Assembly: GCF_030812775.1 (NCBI RefSeq) | Contig: NZ_JAUSTI010000001.1 | Span: forward strand, 124,001 to 188,000 | Length of the DNA stretch: 64,000 bases | Direction: 5' to 3' | From: Paenibacillus tundrae | GTDB taxonomy: Bacteria > Bacillota > Bacilli > Paenibacillales > Paenibacillaceae | Shown here: positions 49,696 to 56,998 of the stretch, in pieces | How positions within the stretch are numbered: position 1 is the first letter of the stretch | Layout of the letters: every line of letters begins with the position of its first letter | Program-made: the position numbers and the translations under genes | The notes under the pieces: model-generated | What the model saw: the letters and a program-made list of their open reading frames with translations, nothing else | What the model was told of the DNA's origin: nothing | Database searches by the model: none

Positions 49696-50094
49696 GTGGG
49701 ACACGTTAAAGTTGATATCGAAAAGGGTTCGCGCAGCTACAACGTTAAATACTCGCTAAACGACGCGGCCGGAGTTAAGGCGCTATTGCGCGATCGCCAT
49801 CGGATCAGCTCGGCGCGCTTTCGGGGCGATTACGCAGCCTGCGACATTCTAGTCGATCTGCATAGCGCAATTAACAGCGCCGGCTTAACGGATCGGCAGA
49901 CGGAGGCCATTGCGTTCGTGTACGGATTCGACGTGACACAAGCGGAGGCGGCGCGTCAGATGGGAATCACGCAGCAAGGCGTCGCGAAGTTGATCGATGA
50001 TGCGGCGGATAAGATGGCGGCGGTTTATAAGCGATGGGAATACGGAGAGGTTAGCGTTGAATATACGGAAGATATCGAAATGGAGGCGACTTAA
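49696..50094 (+). CDS. Sigma region-4-like late regulator (ArpU/Xpf type)
   Basis: 132 residues. C-terminal HTH LTDRQTEAIAFVYGFDVTQAEAARQMGITQQGVAKLIDDA is region-4 like (positions about 67-108); similar proteins control late operons in Gram-positive phages. N-terminal part is beta-rich with no region 2, so it would act with host sigma. GTG start after GAGGAGCG. Position before the late segment fits, but target promoters are not identified. Confidence 0.7.
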   Translation: MGHVKVDIEKGSRSYNVKYSLNDAAGVKALLRDRHRISSARFRGDYAACDILVDLHSAINSAGLTDRQTEAIAFVYGFDVTQAEAARQMGITQQGVAKLIDDAADKMAAVYKRWEYGEVSVEYTEDIEMEAT

Positions 50095-50858
50095 TGACGG
50101 AGCATGAATACCGGCTTTTAATTAATCGCCTCATCAAAAAAGAAGGAGATTCGCTACAAAGCAGACTTTCGGATGTTAAAGAACTTACTGAAAGGTATGC
50201 GGAGGTCACAGGTAGTGCTCCTCCGCCTTACTTGACGGACAAATTAACCGACTATCTTCTAAGTGACGAATTTAAGGATACGAGTCCTTACAAGATCCAG
50301 TTGTCCGCGTATCCGATCCTTAGTCAGTCACAATGGGACATGAGGAAGCAACGGGAGGTTAGCCTAGAGTGTATCTCAGCCGCCTCCACATTAGATGTAA
50401 CTTTTCACGCTCCAGTTACGCAGGAAGAGGCTATTAGGGAGAGTGTCTCAAAGGAGACGAAACACTATCGGGCGCTCAATGCTAAGCAGCCAGTCAAGAC
50501 ATACAATCTGAGAAATGACCTTGGAGATGCTGCTTTTGAGGCGATGTACCCGCCGAGTGAGAAGCCGAGGGTTTTATTTAGAGACGATAGACACGCGGAA
50601 TGGTCACTTGATGTGCGCAGGAGAGATGAATTTACGTGCCAGAAATGTGGACAGTGTTCACGTAGAGGGATGCAAGCACACCATATTGAGTCATTTAACA
50701 GTGCGTTTGAGCTACGCTACGATGTCAGTAATGGGGTAACGCTGTGTATCTCGTGTCACTCTGACTTTCACTATATCTACGGTAAAGGCAACAACACACG
50801 TTCTCAACTAACTGAATGGATGGGAGACTTTTATTATGAATTTCAAACAGCAGTTTAG
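50094..50858 (+). CDS. HNH endonuclease with paralogous N-terminus
   Basis: 254 residues. HNH domain at the C-terminus: VRRRDEFTCQKCGQ, GMQAHHIESFNSAF, NGVTLCISCHSDFHYIYG with two zinc CxxC pairs. The first 130 residues resemble the next gene's N-terminus (YAEVTGSAPPPYLTDKLTDYL against [29 protein letters not shown] against [13 protein letters not shown]). Base use differs from neighbours (fewer ACG/GCG codons), indicating recent acquisition. TAATG-type overlap with the regulator, 23-bp overlap with the next gene. Confidence 0.8.
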   Translation: MTEHEYRLLINRLIKKEGDSLQSRLSDVKELTERYAEVTGSAPPPYLTDKLTDYLLSDEFKDTSPYKIQLSAYPILSQSQWDMRKQREVSLECISAASTLDVTFHAPVTQEEAIRESVSKETKHYRALNAKQPVKTYNLRNDLGDAAFEAMYPPSEKPRVLFRDDRHAEWSLDVRRRDEFTCQKCGQCSRRGMQAHHIESFNSAFELRYDVSNGVTLCISCHSDFHYIYGKGNNTRSQLTEWMGDFYYEFQTAV

Positions 50859-51426
50859 GGATGAAGTTGAAAAAGCCATATTCAATGTTATAGAAGACCG
50901 TGCGGAGCGGATTGAGTTTGTGGGAAAAATGATTGATTCCTATGTCCGAGACACGGGAGAATCGCCGCCGGCAGACTGTTTGAATGACCTGAGCGAGTAC
51001 ATCTTACGAGAAGAGATACTAGACCCTCATCCTGATAAAATGACACGGAATGAGTACCCAATCCTTAGTGCTAGGCAAGAGTCGACGCGTAGAGATAAGG
51101 AATACTCTTTTAGTCTCTCGGACACATATGACAGTACTGGGGAGAATAAAGCGAAGCCGGTGAGGCGGCGTAGGACGGCGAAAGAATGGCGCAATGTAGA
51201 CGCAAGTGCCCGCGAGGCTAATCGCGCACGAGACGCCAAATACAAACGCGACACGTCGCCTGGCGCGGTCACCACGTACAATCTCTACGAAAATGGCGGA
51301 GAGCTTACGGAGCCTTTCGTTAGCTGCCGCGACATCGGCAAGCGTTGGGCTAACGAGATGGGTGCGATGAATGAGACGGAGATTGTACGCGAGGAAACGG
51401 AGACTATTCCGCTTCTCGCAGCGTAA
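50836..51426 (+). CDS. Paralogue of the HNH N-terminus, 196 aa
   Basis: The N-terminal 100 residues are homologous to the preceding HNH protein, but the C-terminus (about 110-196: [15 protein letters not shown], then [13 protein letters not shown]) has no nuclease. Codon use switches from foreign to phage-like near base 51150, in the middle of this gene. Probably the original phage gene partly replaced by, or template for, the HNH gene. Its 3' end overlaps the convergent repressor by 23 bp. Confidence 0.65.
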   Translation: MNFKQQFRDEVEKAIFNVIEDRAERIEFVGKMIDSYVRDTGESPPADCLNDLSEYILREEILDPHPDKMTRNEYPILSARQESTRRDKEYSFSLSDTYDSTGENKAKPVRRRRTAKEWRNVDASAREANRARDAKYKRDTSPGAVTTYNLYENGGELTEPFVSCRDIGKRWANEMGAMNETEIVREETETIPLLAA

Positions 51427-51613
51427 GAAGTTCGTTTATGCCAACGTTTAAATAAACGCATAGCTTCGTTAAAAGTTCGCGCGGATAACGCTCCATTTCG
51501 TCGTGGTACATCATTCGTACCGATTCGAAGCGGTAGTCGATATCACGCGCTAGTTTTTTTATAGGTATTTCGCGCTGGTCGATAATCGAGCGCAAGTTAG
51601 ACCTTATTGTCAT
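51404..51613 (-). CDS. XRE-type repressor 3, 69 aa
   Basis: Compact [23 protein letters not shown] then [18 protein letters not shown] and [26 protein letters not shown] precedes its ATG on the minus strand. Shares a divergent control region holding GACTCG repeats with the gene at 51751. Third small repressor of the prophage and, like the others, on the minus strand. Confidence 0.8.
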   Translation of the reverse strand: MTIRSNLRSIIDQREIPIKKLARDIDYRFESVRMMYHDEMERYPRELLTKLCVYLNVGINELLTLREAE

Positions 51614-51642
51614 CCAGGCACCTCCAGTTATACTGCGATTTT

Positions 51643-51735
51643 AACGCGACTCGAAAAAAGTGTCAAATAGTTGTTGACTCGTTAAAAGAGTCTGTGGTAT
51701 ATTCGTTTCATCAAAGGACACGATAAACGAGTCGT
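51643..51735. promoter_or_regulatory. Divergent control region with GACTCG operators
   Basis: GACTCG-A6-GTGTC (51643-), GACTC-GTTAAAA-GAGTC (51673-51689) and ACGAGTCG (51727-) share one half-site. Rightward promoter TTGACT-N18-TATATT overlaps the second. AAAGGACACG at 51713 is the reverse complement of CGTGTCCTTT, similar to part of the TGTCC promoter elements. Confidence 0.65.
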
Positions 51736-51750
51736 AACGGAGGTAGCCAA

Positions 51751-51993
51751 ATGATATCAAACAAATCTTATAACGCTATTACTAAAACAGTTAAGAAGGT
51801 TGTGCAAATGTTAGAGTCTCACGGCATTGAACACGAAGTACTGGGAGATAGCCGTACTTTCGCCATAGCTCCCTCATGCTCCATCCATACGCAACATTGT
51901 ACAATTGACATATGGAAAAACGAGGTTAAGGTGAACGAAAAACAATCAGAAAATTTAGATCACATGATCAAGATGATTCAGGAGGGAGAATGA
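51751..51993 (+). CDS. Hypothetical protein, partner of repressor 3, 80 aa
   Basis: MISNKSYNAITKTVKKVVQM, a helix-then-beta small protein with two His/Cys in CSIHTQHC. AACGGAGG precedes the ATG. Divergent from repressor 3, in the Cro or antirepressor position, but it has no HTH. Codon use is less phage-like. Confidence 0.6.
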   Translation: MISNKSYNAITKTVKKVVQMLESHGIEHEVLGDSRTFAIAPSCSIHTQHCTIDIWKNEVKVNEKQSENLDHMIKMIQEGE

Positions 51994-51996
51994 CCG

Positions 51997-52278
51997 TTGC
52001 TCACCTATTGTAGATGCGAACGCTGCGACGGTTCCGGTCGCTATAACGAAACCTACGTATGCTATGGATGCGCCGGCACAGGCAACGCTAATACGCCGAC
52101 CAAGCGCGTAATCTGCGTCAAGTCTTTCGCAAAGTTCGGGTTCAACCGCCGAGAGTTAGCGATTGCCCACATGACAACACCAGCCGCCTATACCGGAGAA
52201 ACACGCTGGATTATCCGCGGCCATACGTTACTCGATCGCCAGGTTAATGAATACTTTCGGGAGGTAAACGGAGGATGA
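51997..52278 (+). CDS. DnaJ-type CxxCxGxG zinc protein, 93 aa
   Basis: Two CxxCxGxG units (CERCDGSG and CYGCAGTG) at the N-terminus as in DnaJ zinc fingers, then a basic domain (KSFAKFGFNRRELAIAHM). TTG start after GGAGGGAG. Likely a small nucleic-acid or protein-binding factor. Confidence 0.65.
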   Translation: MLTYCRCERCDGSGRYNETYVCYGCAGTGNANTPTKRVICVKSFAKFGFNRRELAIAHMTTPAAYTGETRWIIRGHTLLDRQVNEYFREVNGG

Positions 52279-52478
52279 GCCGAGAGACATACGTTGCACT
52301 ATTACGCAGTAGTTATACGGAGGAGGACGCGCCAGCTAATCGCCGTGCGCTAATCCACGCTACATTCGTCGGCATGGTCGAAGCGATCGTTAATGACGCG
52401 GATTATACGGCCGCGCGTAAGATAGCGAAGTTACGTAATCTAAACGCAGCACGTAAGGAGGTATTAGCGGATGAATAA
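52275..52478 (+). CDS. Hypothetical helical protein, 67 aa
   Basis: MSRETYVALLRSSYTEEDAP, all-helical. ATGA overlap with the zinc protein and 8-bp overlap with the next gene. Not recognised. Confidence 0.55.
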   Translation: MSRETYVALLRSSYTEEDAPANRRALIHATFVGMVEAIVNDADYTAARKIAKLRNLNAARKEVLADE

Positions 52479-52587
52479 GCGGATGTTTGCGGCAGGTAAG
52501 CGGGTAGGCGGACGGAGCTATATACGGGTTGCTGGCGGAGTGTGGGTCGAGGTAAAAGCGGAAGAGACCGATGAAAAAGCGCGTTGA
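52471..52587 (+). CDS. Basic micro-protein, 38 aa
   Basis: MNKRMFAAGKRVGGRSYIRV then VWVEVKAEETDEKAR. AAGGAGG lies 9 nt before the ATG. Overlaps both neighbours. Confidence 0.45.
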   Translation: MNKRMFAAGKRVGGRSYIRVAGGVWVEVKAEETDEKAR

Positions 52588-52684
52588 TGTGCGGAAGATT
52601 GTTAGACAGACGGGAATCAAGCGGAAGATCGTCGAAATAAGTAGATACTGGCGTACATTGGCGCCGACCAAGGAGGAAGCGAGT

Positions 52685-53176
52685 ATGAATATTAACGCCG
52701 AGGTTTACGGTAAAATGCGAATTTGGGAGAATATACGCGGGTTTGAGATAGAAGAGAGAAAACGGATACTCAGCGGAAAGAAGTTAGAGGCGAACGAGTG
52801 TGACTTTGGAATGTGGGCAGATGATTATGAGGAAGAGCATCGCGGTCAGCTTCTAAGATCACTTAAATCTGGTGATGAAATCAAAGAAGAACTAAGACAT
52901 ATGGGTGTAGACGTGGAGTGCATTGTTACTTCTTTTAATCCGAGTCTCAGAAGAGGTTTTTGGCTTTACAATTACTACATTGAAGAAGTCAAAGTTGAAA
53001 ATCAAGGCTATATCTACCAAACATACGAGCAGGAAGTATCGGAAAGCTGCAAAAGAGAGTATTACGGTTCAATAGAGGAAGCTATTTCCGTAATATCTTC
53101 CTACTATCACTACCTGTCAGAAAAGCCAGAACCCATCGACGAAGTGGTACGCACAAAATGGGATATCATAAGATAA
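52685..53176 (+). CDS. Hypothetical cargo-like protein, 163 aa
   Basis: MNINAEVYGKMRIWENIRGF, aromatic-rich soluble protein (YNYYIEEVKVENQGYIYQTY). AAGGAGG lies 8 nt before ATG 52685; the frame is open from ATG 52571, so a 201-residue form is possible. AT-richer with codons unlike its neighbours and its own terminator, so it may be a recently acquired moron gene. Confidence 0.6.
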   Translation: MNINAEVYGKMRIWENIRGFEIEERKRILSGKKLEANECDFGMWADDYEEEHRGQLLRSLKSGDEIKEELRHMGVDVECIVTSFNPSLRRGFWLYNYYIEEVKVENQGYIYQTYEQEVSESCKREYYGSIEEAISVISSYYHYLSEKPEPIDEVVRTKWDIIR

Positions 53177-53183
53177 AGAGTGA

Positions 53184-53207
53184 GCCGGAGATAATCCGGC
53201 CCTTTTT
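53184..53207. terminator. Terminator between convergent genes
   Basis: GCCGGA-GATAA-TCCGGC stem-loop followed by CCTTTTT. Confidence 0.75.
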
Positions 53208-53213
53208 GCGTCC

Positions 53214-53747
53214 CTATTTCCGTCTAAACTCGTAAACTGTCCCGCGCGCAATGATATCGGCGGTACTCATCCGCTCGTAGACGGAGTTAACAACTGCAAG
53301 CACCTCCGATTCGTCTTCGTAGCGATCTAGTTGCGCGCGGCCTGCATCTCTCACCGTCTTCATCGCGTCTTCTGGCAATCCTAACGTCCTTATCGCGCGG
53401 ATAGCATTCGTCTGCGCGTCGATCAAGCATAGCGTGACTACGTTGCTCTCTCCGTTTACAAACGCTGATGCGACGTCTTTCATGTCTCGCGTAGCTACCG
53501 TCAGTGTTACGTCATAAGTCCAGTTTTCGCCGAGATAAGACACGGCAATAAACGGAATATCCTCGTAAATCCACACATGTAACCGTAGCAGCGTGTTCCT
53601 GAACGCCTTAATCTCCCGGCTGGTCGCGTTATTTATGTAGTACAACACGTCAAAACTTGCGCCAGCTAATCGCGATGTGCACCGTTCAACTCCGGGAGCT
53701 TCGTTATCTATCGGAAATGGCGCGCCTACTTCGTATTTTTCTATCAC
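53214..53747 (-). CDS. Hypothetical protein, 177 aa, minus strand
   Basis: MIEKYEVGAPFPIDNEAPGV; mixed alpha/beta, no motif recognised. GTG start overlaps the stop of the preceding minus-strand gene (GTGA), so the two form an operon. Codon use is phage-like. One of only two non-repressor genes on this strand. Ends TAG. Confidence 0.65.
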   Translation of the reverse strand: MIEKYEVGAPFPIDNEAPGVERCTSRLAGASFDVLYYINNATSREIKAFRNTLLRLHVWIYEDIPFIAVSYLGENWTYDVTLTVATRDMKDVASAFVNGESNVVTLCLIDAQTNAIRAIRTLGLPEDAMKTVRDAGRAQLDRYEDESEVLAVVNSVYERMSTADIIARGTVYEFRRK

Positions 53748-53938
53748 GTTAATTCCTCCGCTTCAAATTCGTAAACTCCGCGCATGTAATATGTACCGTC
53801 AATCTTAACGCTGTTATCGCTGTATCGCTCGATCGGGCCGCCGTAATCCGCAATCTGACCGTTCTGCTCACGGATAGTTACGCGTACCTGGAATAACGCG
53901 GCCGCCAGCAGCTCCGTATTTGTGCGTAAATTGCGTAT
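53744..53938 (-). CDS. Small beta-rich protein, 64 aa, ATA start
   Basis: From ATA 53938 the frame reads RNLRTNTELLAAALFQVRV, then DGTYYMRGVYEFEAEEL. AAAGGAGG lies 8 nt before the ATA (5 nt before an in-frame ATC); there is no ATG, GTG or TTG until the last third. Same start pattern as the RuvC-like gene. Function unknown. Confidence 0.55.
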   Translation of the reverse strand: MRNLRTNTELLAAALFQVRVTIREQNGQIADYGGPIERYSDNSVKIDGTYYMRGVYEFEAEELT

Positions 53939-54097
53939 GATACTCGCCTCCTTTATGAAAATAATTCGCTTAAATGTACGTAAATTCCTGCCAGGAAGGT
54001 TGTTTTTTGCTTGCTCAGTTTGCTACGGAGTTATAAGGCCGCCGATGTGCGGTCAAATCCCGTTAGGGAAACGAAAATTGAAGAGGAGAGTGTAAGT

Positions 54098-54271
54098 ATG
54101 ACATACGCTATTCAAGTGACTAACGCAAAAGGTGATAACTTCGTACTATTGAACGAGGACAATGCGGACTTTCAACGTTTTGACACGTTTGAGGATGCGG
54201 ACGACTTCAATTACGAGTTTGAACAAACGTTAGAGGATGGTCTGTCCAGCGCTGTTGTAGAGTTTAACTAA
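54098..54271 (+). CDS. Acidic small protein, 57 aa
   Basis: MTYAIQVTNAKGDNFVLLNE and a DEDADDFNYEFE-like acidic centre. GAGGAGAGTG precedes ATG 54098. Acidic small phage proteins sometimes mimic DNA, but this is only a guess. Confidence 0.55.
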   Translation: MTYAIQVTNAKGDNFVLLNEDNADFQRFDTFEDADDFNYEFEQTLEDGLSSAVVEFN

Positions 54272-54285
54272 GGGAGGGCTTACTT

Positions 54286-54462
54286 ATGATTAACGCATAC
54301 CTTTATTGCTACTCGCCGGCCATGTACCACTTCCTCCGCGCGAAAGGCATCCGATATATTTGCGTAGGTGTTAACGAAAAGACAGGCGGCCGCTTTTGGC
54401 TGTTTGAGAAATCGGACACTGTACGTACAGCTTTAGACGAGTATTCCGTGAGTAGTAAGTAA
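54286..54462 (+). CDS. DUF5659-like small protein, 58 aa
   Basis: MINAYLYCYSPAMYHFLRAK, then NEKTGGRFWLFEKSD and a C-terminal helix: the pattern of DUF5659 phage proteins, function unknown. GGGAGGG precedes the ATG. Confidence 0.6.
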   Translation: MINAYLYCYSPAMYHFLRAKGIRYICVGVNEKTGGRFWLFEKSDTVRTALDEYSVSSK

Positions 54463-54492
54463 TTAAATACGTGGAGTGAGGTGCCGTGGAGT

Positions 54493-54951
54493 ATGAGCGA
54501 ACAATTTCGCAAATTAGCGCAAGAAGCCGAATATAAAAAGACACGCTGTTTAGAACGGGGGCATTACGCTCCTGTTCCGCATGACCTTTTCCGTAGGATC
54601 GTTCCGATCGCGCGTGAGTACGATAAAAGTAACGTACATATCGCCGCGCTATACGTATATTTACTATCGATGGTGAACGGGCAGCCGGACAATGACCGCT
54701 ATATGAGCGCATTTCCGTCAGTTCAACGTATAGCTGACGAGACGGGGATCGGACGGAACCGGATTAAGCCGTTATGTAGCGTGTTGGAGGCGGTTGGACT
54801 CGTTAAGTCAGCGTATGACTATGCGGGGAATAAGCGGGATAAGCTTTACTATCCGCAATATTACAGCGAGCTGACTGACGAGGAAATGCGTGCGAGATTG
54901 GCGGAGTTGTATGGTCATTCACTCCTGAGTGATTTACCTAATGCACTGTAG
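54493..54951 (+). CDS. Winged-helix replication-initiator-like protein (module 2)
   Basis: 152 residues: charged N-terminus, then VYLLSMVNGQPDNDRYMSAF, FPSVQRIADETGIGRNRIKP, CSVLEAVGLVKSAYDYAG and KLYYPQYYSELTDEE. Same fold order and shared RNRIK and LEA motifs as the 18791 protein. The 3' end of the gene contains the first of three 24-bp repeats, and the shared 56-bp element follows. GAGGTG lies 9 nt before ATG 54493. Most likely a second origin-binding initiator. Confidence 0.65.
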   Translation: MSEQFRKLAQEAEYKKTRCLERGHYAPVPHDLFRRIVPIAREYDKSNVHIAALYVYLLSMVNGQPDNDRYMSAFPSVQRIADETGIGRNRIKPLCSVLEAVGLVKSAYDYAGNKRDKLYYPQYYSELTDEEMRARLAELYGHSLLSDLPNAL

Positions 54952-54980
54952 AGTGAATTACCTAAATCACCGGAGAGTGA
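54927..54980 (+). repeat. Three 24-bp iterons at the end of the second initiator gene
   Basis: GAGTGATTTACCTAA at 54927, GAGTGAATTACCTAA at 54951 and a shorter GAGTGA at 54975, exactly 24 bp apart. The core differs from that of module 1, so each initiator may recognise its own set. TCACTCCTGAGTGA just before gives an inverted copy. Confidence 0.7.
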
Positions 54981-55023
54981 CGGTAATAAGAACAAACGTA
55001 ATAATAACGAACTCAATAAGAAC

Positions 55024-55079
55024 AAACAAAACATTACCGCTCAGTTGATTTTGCTATCGCAAACTAAACTTCGCGGGGC
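55024..55079 (+). repeat. 56-bp element, copy 2 (origin-like)
   Basis: AAACAAAACATTACCGC to AACTTCGCGGGGC; 52 of 56 bases identical to 19410-19465. Separated from the iterons by an AT-rich AACAAAC/AATAAG tract as in module 1. The 54952-55267 interval has no gene. Confidence 0.75.
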
Positions 55080-55132
55080 AGTTAGGAGATAATACCTTTT
55101 GACGCGCTATCAATTGAATAAGAATACATGAT

Positions 55133-55161
55133 GACAGGTGGAACTAAGAGCCTGTCTTTTT
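55133..55161 (+). terminator. Terminator in the origin-like region
   Basis: GACAGG/CCTGTC stem with a 12-nt loop and five T. As no gene lies between 54951 and here, it may end a short RNA starting near the 56-bp element. Confidence 0.65.
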
Positions 55162-55267
55162 GTTTGTCTATAACCAAGAAGGTAACTCGAAGAAGACACT
55201 CATGTAGGCAATCCCAAAGATTAAATAGCGCGGATTCAATTACGTTAAGCGAACGGAGAGTGAGCGT

Positions 55268-55477
55268 ATGGTAAACGTACTATTCGTTATATTAGGCGTT
55301 CATACTGCGTTATTACTCGTTAATCTAATCGTGTTTATTCCGGTAGCTATTCAATCGCGTACTGGGATCGCAGAAGTAACGAAGAGCCTCGGATACATTG
55401 CGTTAATACCGTATGTACCGGCGCTGCTTATTATCGTAATGTGGATCGATGATATTAACGATTGGAGACGTAAGTAA
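55268..55477 (+). CDS. Two-helix membrane protein, 69 aa
   Basis: Hydrophobic segments about 4-25 and 43-60; ends NDWRRK. CGGAGAGTGAGCGT precedes the ATG; TAATG overlap with the next gene. Confidence 0.6.
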   Translation: MVNVLFVILGVHTALLLVNLIVFIPVAIQSRTGIAEVTKSLGYIALIPYVPALLIIVMWIDDINDWRRK

Positions 55478-55686
55478 TGCGCGGAGTAAAACTCGAAGAT
55501 GGACGTCACGTAATGGCGTTGACTACGGATGATATACGTAGGAATATCGCAAAGGAACGTAATATTAACGTAGATAACATTGAGTATGACGGCGGTACTT
55601 ATTACCTCTGCGTTAGAGGCGGTATAGGCGACGTGAGTGTAACTCTCATGCGTTATCCACTCGCCAAGTACGTAAAATCACCTTAA
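55477..55686 (+). CDS. Hypothetical protein, 69 aa
   Basis: MRGVKLEDGRHVMALTTDDI, then a beta-rich C-terminus. Coupled to the membrane protein. Not recognised; ends before the terminase genes. Confidence 0.55.
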   Translation: MRGVKLEDGRHVMALTTDDIRRNIAKERNINVDNIEYDGGTYYLCVRGGIGDVSVTLMRYPLAKYVKSP

Positions 55687-55768
55687 TATTAGCGCGTCTA
55701 TCTTACGCCTTGCCTGAGCGTAGGAAGGCGCGTTTATTACGTTAAATCAACGGAAGGAGGACGCAATA

Positions 55769-56149
55769 ATGCTTAAGCGAATAGAGACGCACCATGCGAT
55801 CGCAATCCGATATCTCGCGTTACCTAAACGTGGTGGACTAACGATGGAACAGATAGCAACGGAAGCCGGCGTTAGTAGGCGCGCTGTCTACGATTGGTTG
55901 AAAGATCCGCTATTTGACCGTGAGTTGAAGAAGGAGATCGTTCGCCAGACAACCGCAAGATTACCGGAAGTAATGGAATCGCTGACTGACGCAGTGTTAA
56001 CGGATCATAACGCAGCAGCCGCGAAGCTACTACTGCAGGTTAACGGTATGCTTACGGATAAGGTCGAGGTAGAGACGAAGGTTAGCGGAGATGTCGATAT
56101 CGATGCGTTGAGGGAACGGATTAAGCAGGCGAAGGGAAGAGGCGTGTAA
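55769..56149 (+). CDS. Terminase small subunit, phBC6A51 type
   Basis: 126 residues. N-terminal HTH ALPKRGGLTMEQIATEAGVS, RRAVYDWLKDPLF, then an oligomerisation helix region and an acidic linker (DKVEVETKVSGDVDIDALRE). This is the phBC6A51-type layout of small terminases that recognise the packaging site. GGAAGGAGG precedes the ATG. The packaging site should be close; see the hairpin block that follows. Confidence 0.75.
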   Translation: MLKRIETHHAIAIRYLALPKRGGLTMEQIATEAGVSRRAVYDWLKDPLFDRELKKEIVRQTTARLPEVMESLTDAVLTDHNAAAAKLLLQVNGMLTDKVEVETKVSGDVDIDALRERIKQAKGRGV

Positions 56150-56186
56150 AGTATGCGTCTTACGTGCGCGCGTATATAGTAGGGAT

Positions 56187-56599
56187 GCGGTAGGCTACGA
56201 GTACACAGCGGTTCACATGCGGCTCTGTAGCCTACACCGCGCCCTTTCCGCGCACCCTCCCCGAAACTTTCCGCTCACCTCATCGCTTCAACACGTTACA
56301 GTGCGACGGTTTATGCATAGCGCTTATTTTCCGCTGTATATTGCCCGTATAATAGGCGCGGCAGGCTCCGGGAAATAAGCGTATAACCTTCCAGTTACTA
56401 ACGGGCATAATCCGCGTAGGAATGCGGGTTGTACGCGTTAATAACTGGAAATGTATATGCGATGTATAAGGCGCGTTTATGCATCGGCTTCAAACGTAGG
56501 CGGGGCGCGGGTTTGCGTATAGTACTCGTGTACATAATCCGGCTTTTGTGCACATGTCCGTGCATATCCGTGATTAAACGGGATCATTACGATTATGCA
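56187..56599. other. Non-coding block with five hairpins between terminase genes
   Basis: H1 GTAGGCTAC/GTAGCCTAC with outer GCGG/CCGC (56187-56240); H2 CGCTTATTTTCC/GGGAAATAAGCG (56321-56382); H3 nested TTCCAGTTA/TAACTGGAA, TAACG/CGTTA and CCGC/GCGG (56389-56450); H4 CGATG-ATAA/TTAT-CATCG (56460-56486); H5 TGCATA/TATGCA with CCGT/ACGG (56561-56599). Then TGACCCCCCAAGGGGCC (about 56660). No coding frame is convincing over 56150-56757. Likely the cos/pac site, a structured RNA, or both. Confidence 0.6.
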
Positions 56600-56757
56600 A
56601 CGCGGATGTATAAACGTGGGACAGGCGCAGGGAAAGCGGAGAGGGGCGGCGGTGCTTGCGTGACCCCCCAAGGGGCCTTCGCTGGGCGGCGCATCTGGTA
56701 CCCGAAAAATCCACGTATCAAAATTTAACTTTGGACTTTACGGAGGGAGAACGAAAT

Positions 56758-56964
56758 ATGAACGCAACTATCGAAAATAACTACCGCTATCACTCACCGC
56801 AACCAGGACAGCCGGAAAAGTACGAAGCCATCCGGTCGAAAGCGAAGGAGTTGGCGTACTTGATCGACGAATTGGCTCCGAACTCACGCGAAAAGTCACT
56901 CGCAAGTACGAAGCTAGAGGAAGCGGTAATGTGGGCGAACGCATCTATCGCAAGGAACACGTAA
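56758..56964 (+). CDS. acb2: Acb2-like anti-CBASS cyclic nucleotide sponge (Vs.4/DUF7681)
   Basis: 68 residues: MNATIENNYRYHSPQPGQPE, KYEAIRSKAKELAYLIDELA, then NSREKSLASTKLEEAVMWAN and ASIARNT. The SREKSLAxTxLEExxMWANAxIAR string is the hallmark of T4 Vs.4/Acb2, a hexamer that binds cyclic di- and trinucleotides and so blocks CBASS. Tyr11 and the basic residues near 26-28 fall where ligand contacts are described as I recall them. GGAGGGAG lies before ATG 56758. Located between terS and terL like a cargo gene. Confidence 0.8.
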   Translation: MNATIENNYRYHSPQPGQPEKYEAIRSKAKELAYLIDELAPNSREKSLASTKLEEAVMWANASIARNT

Positions 56965-56998
56965 GAATCACCGTCCAAATAGCGCGTTTCACCCGTTC

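Noticed and set aside
56429..56728. A 99-aa protein in the terminase gap
   Set aside because: It runs through two hairpins, has no ribosome-binding site and its composition (Cys, Arg, Gly runs) is not protein-like.
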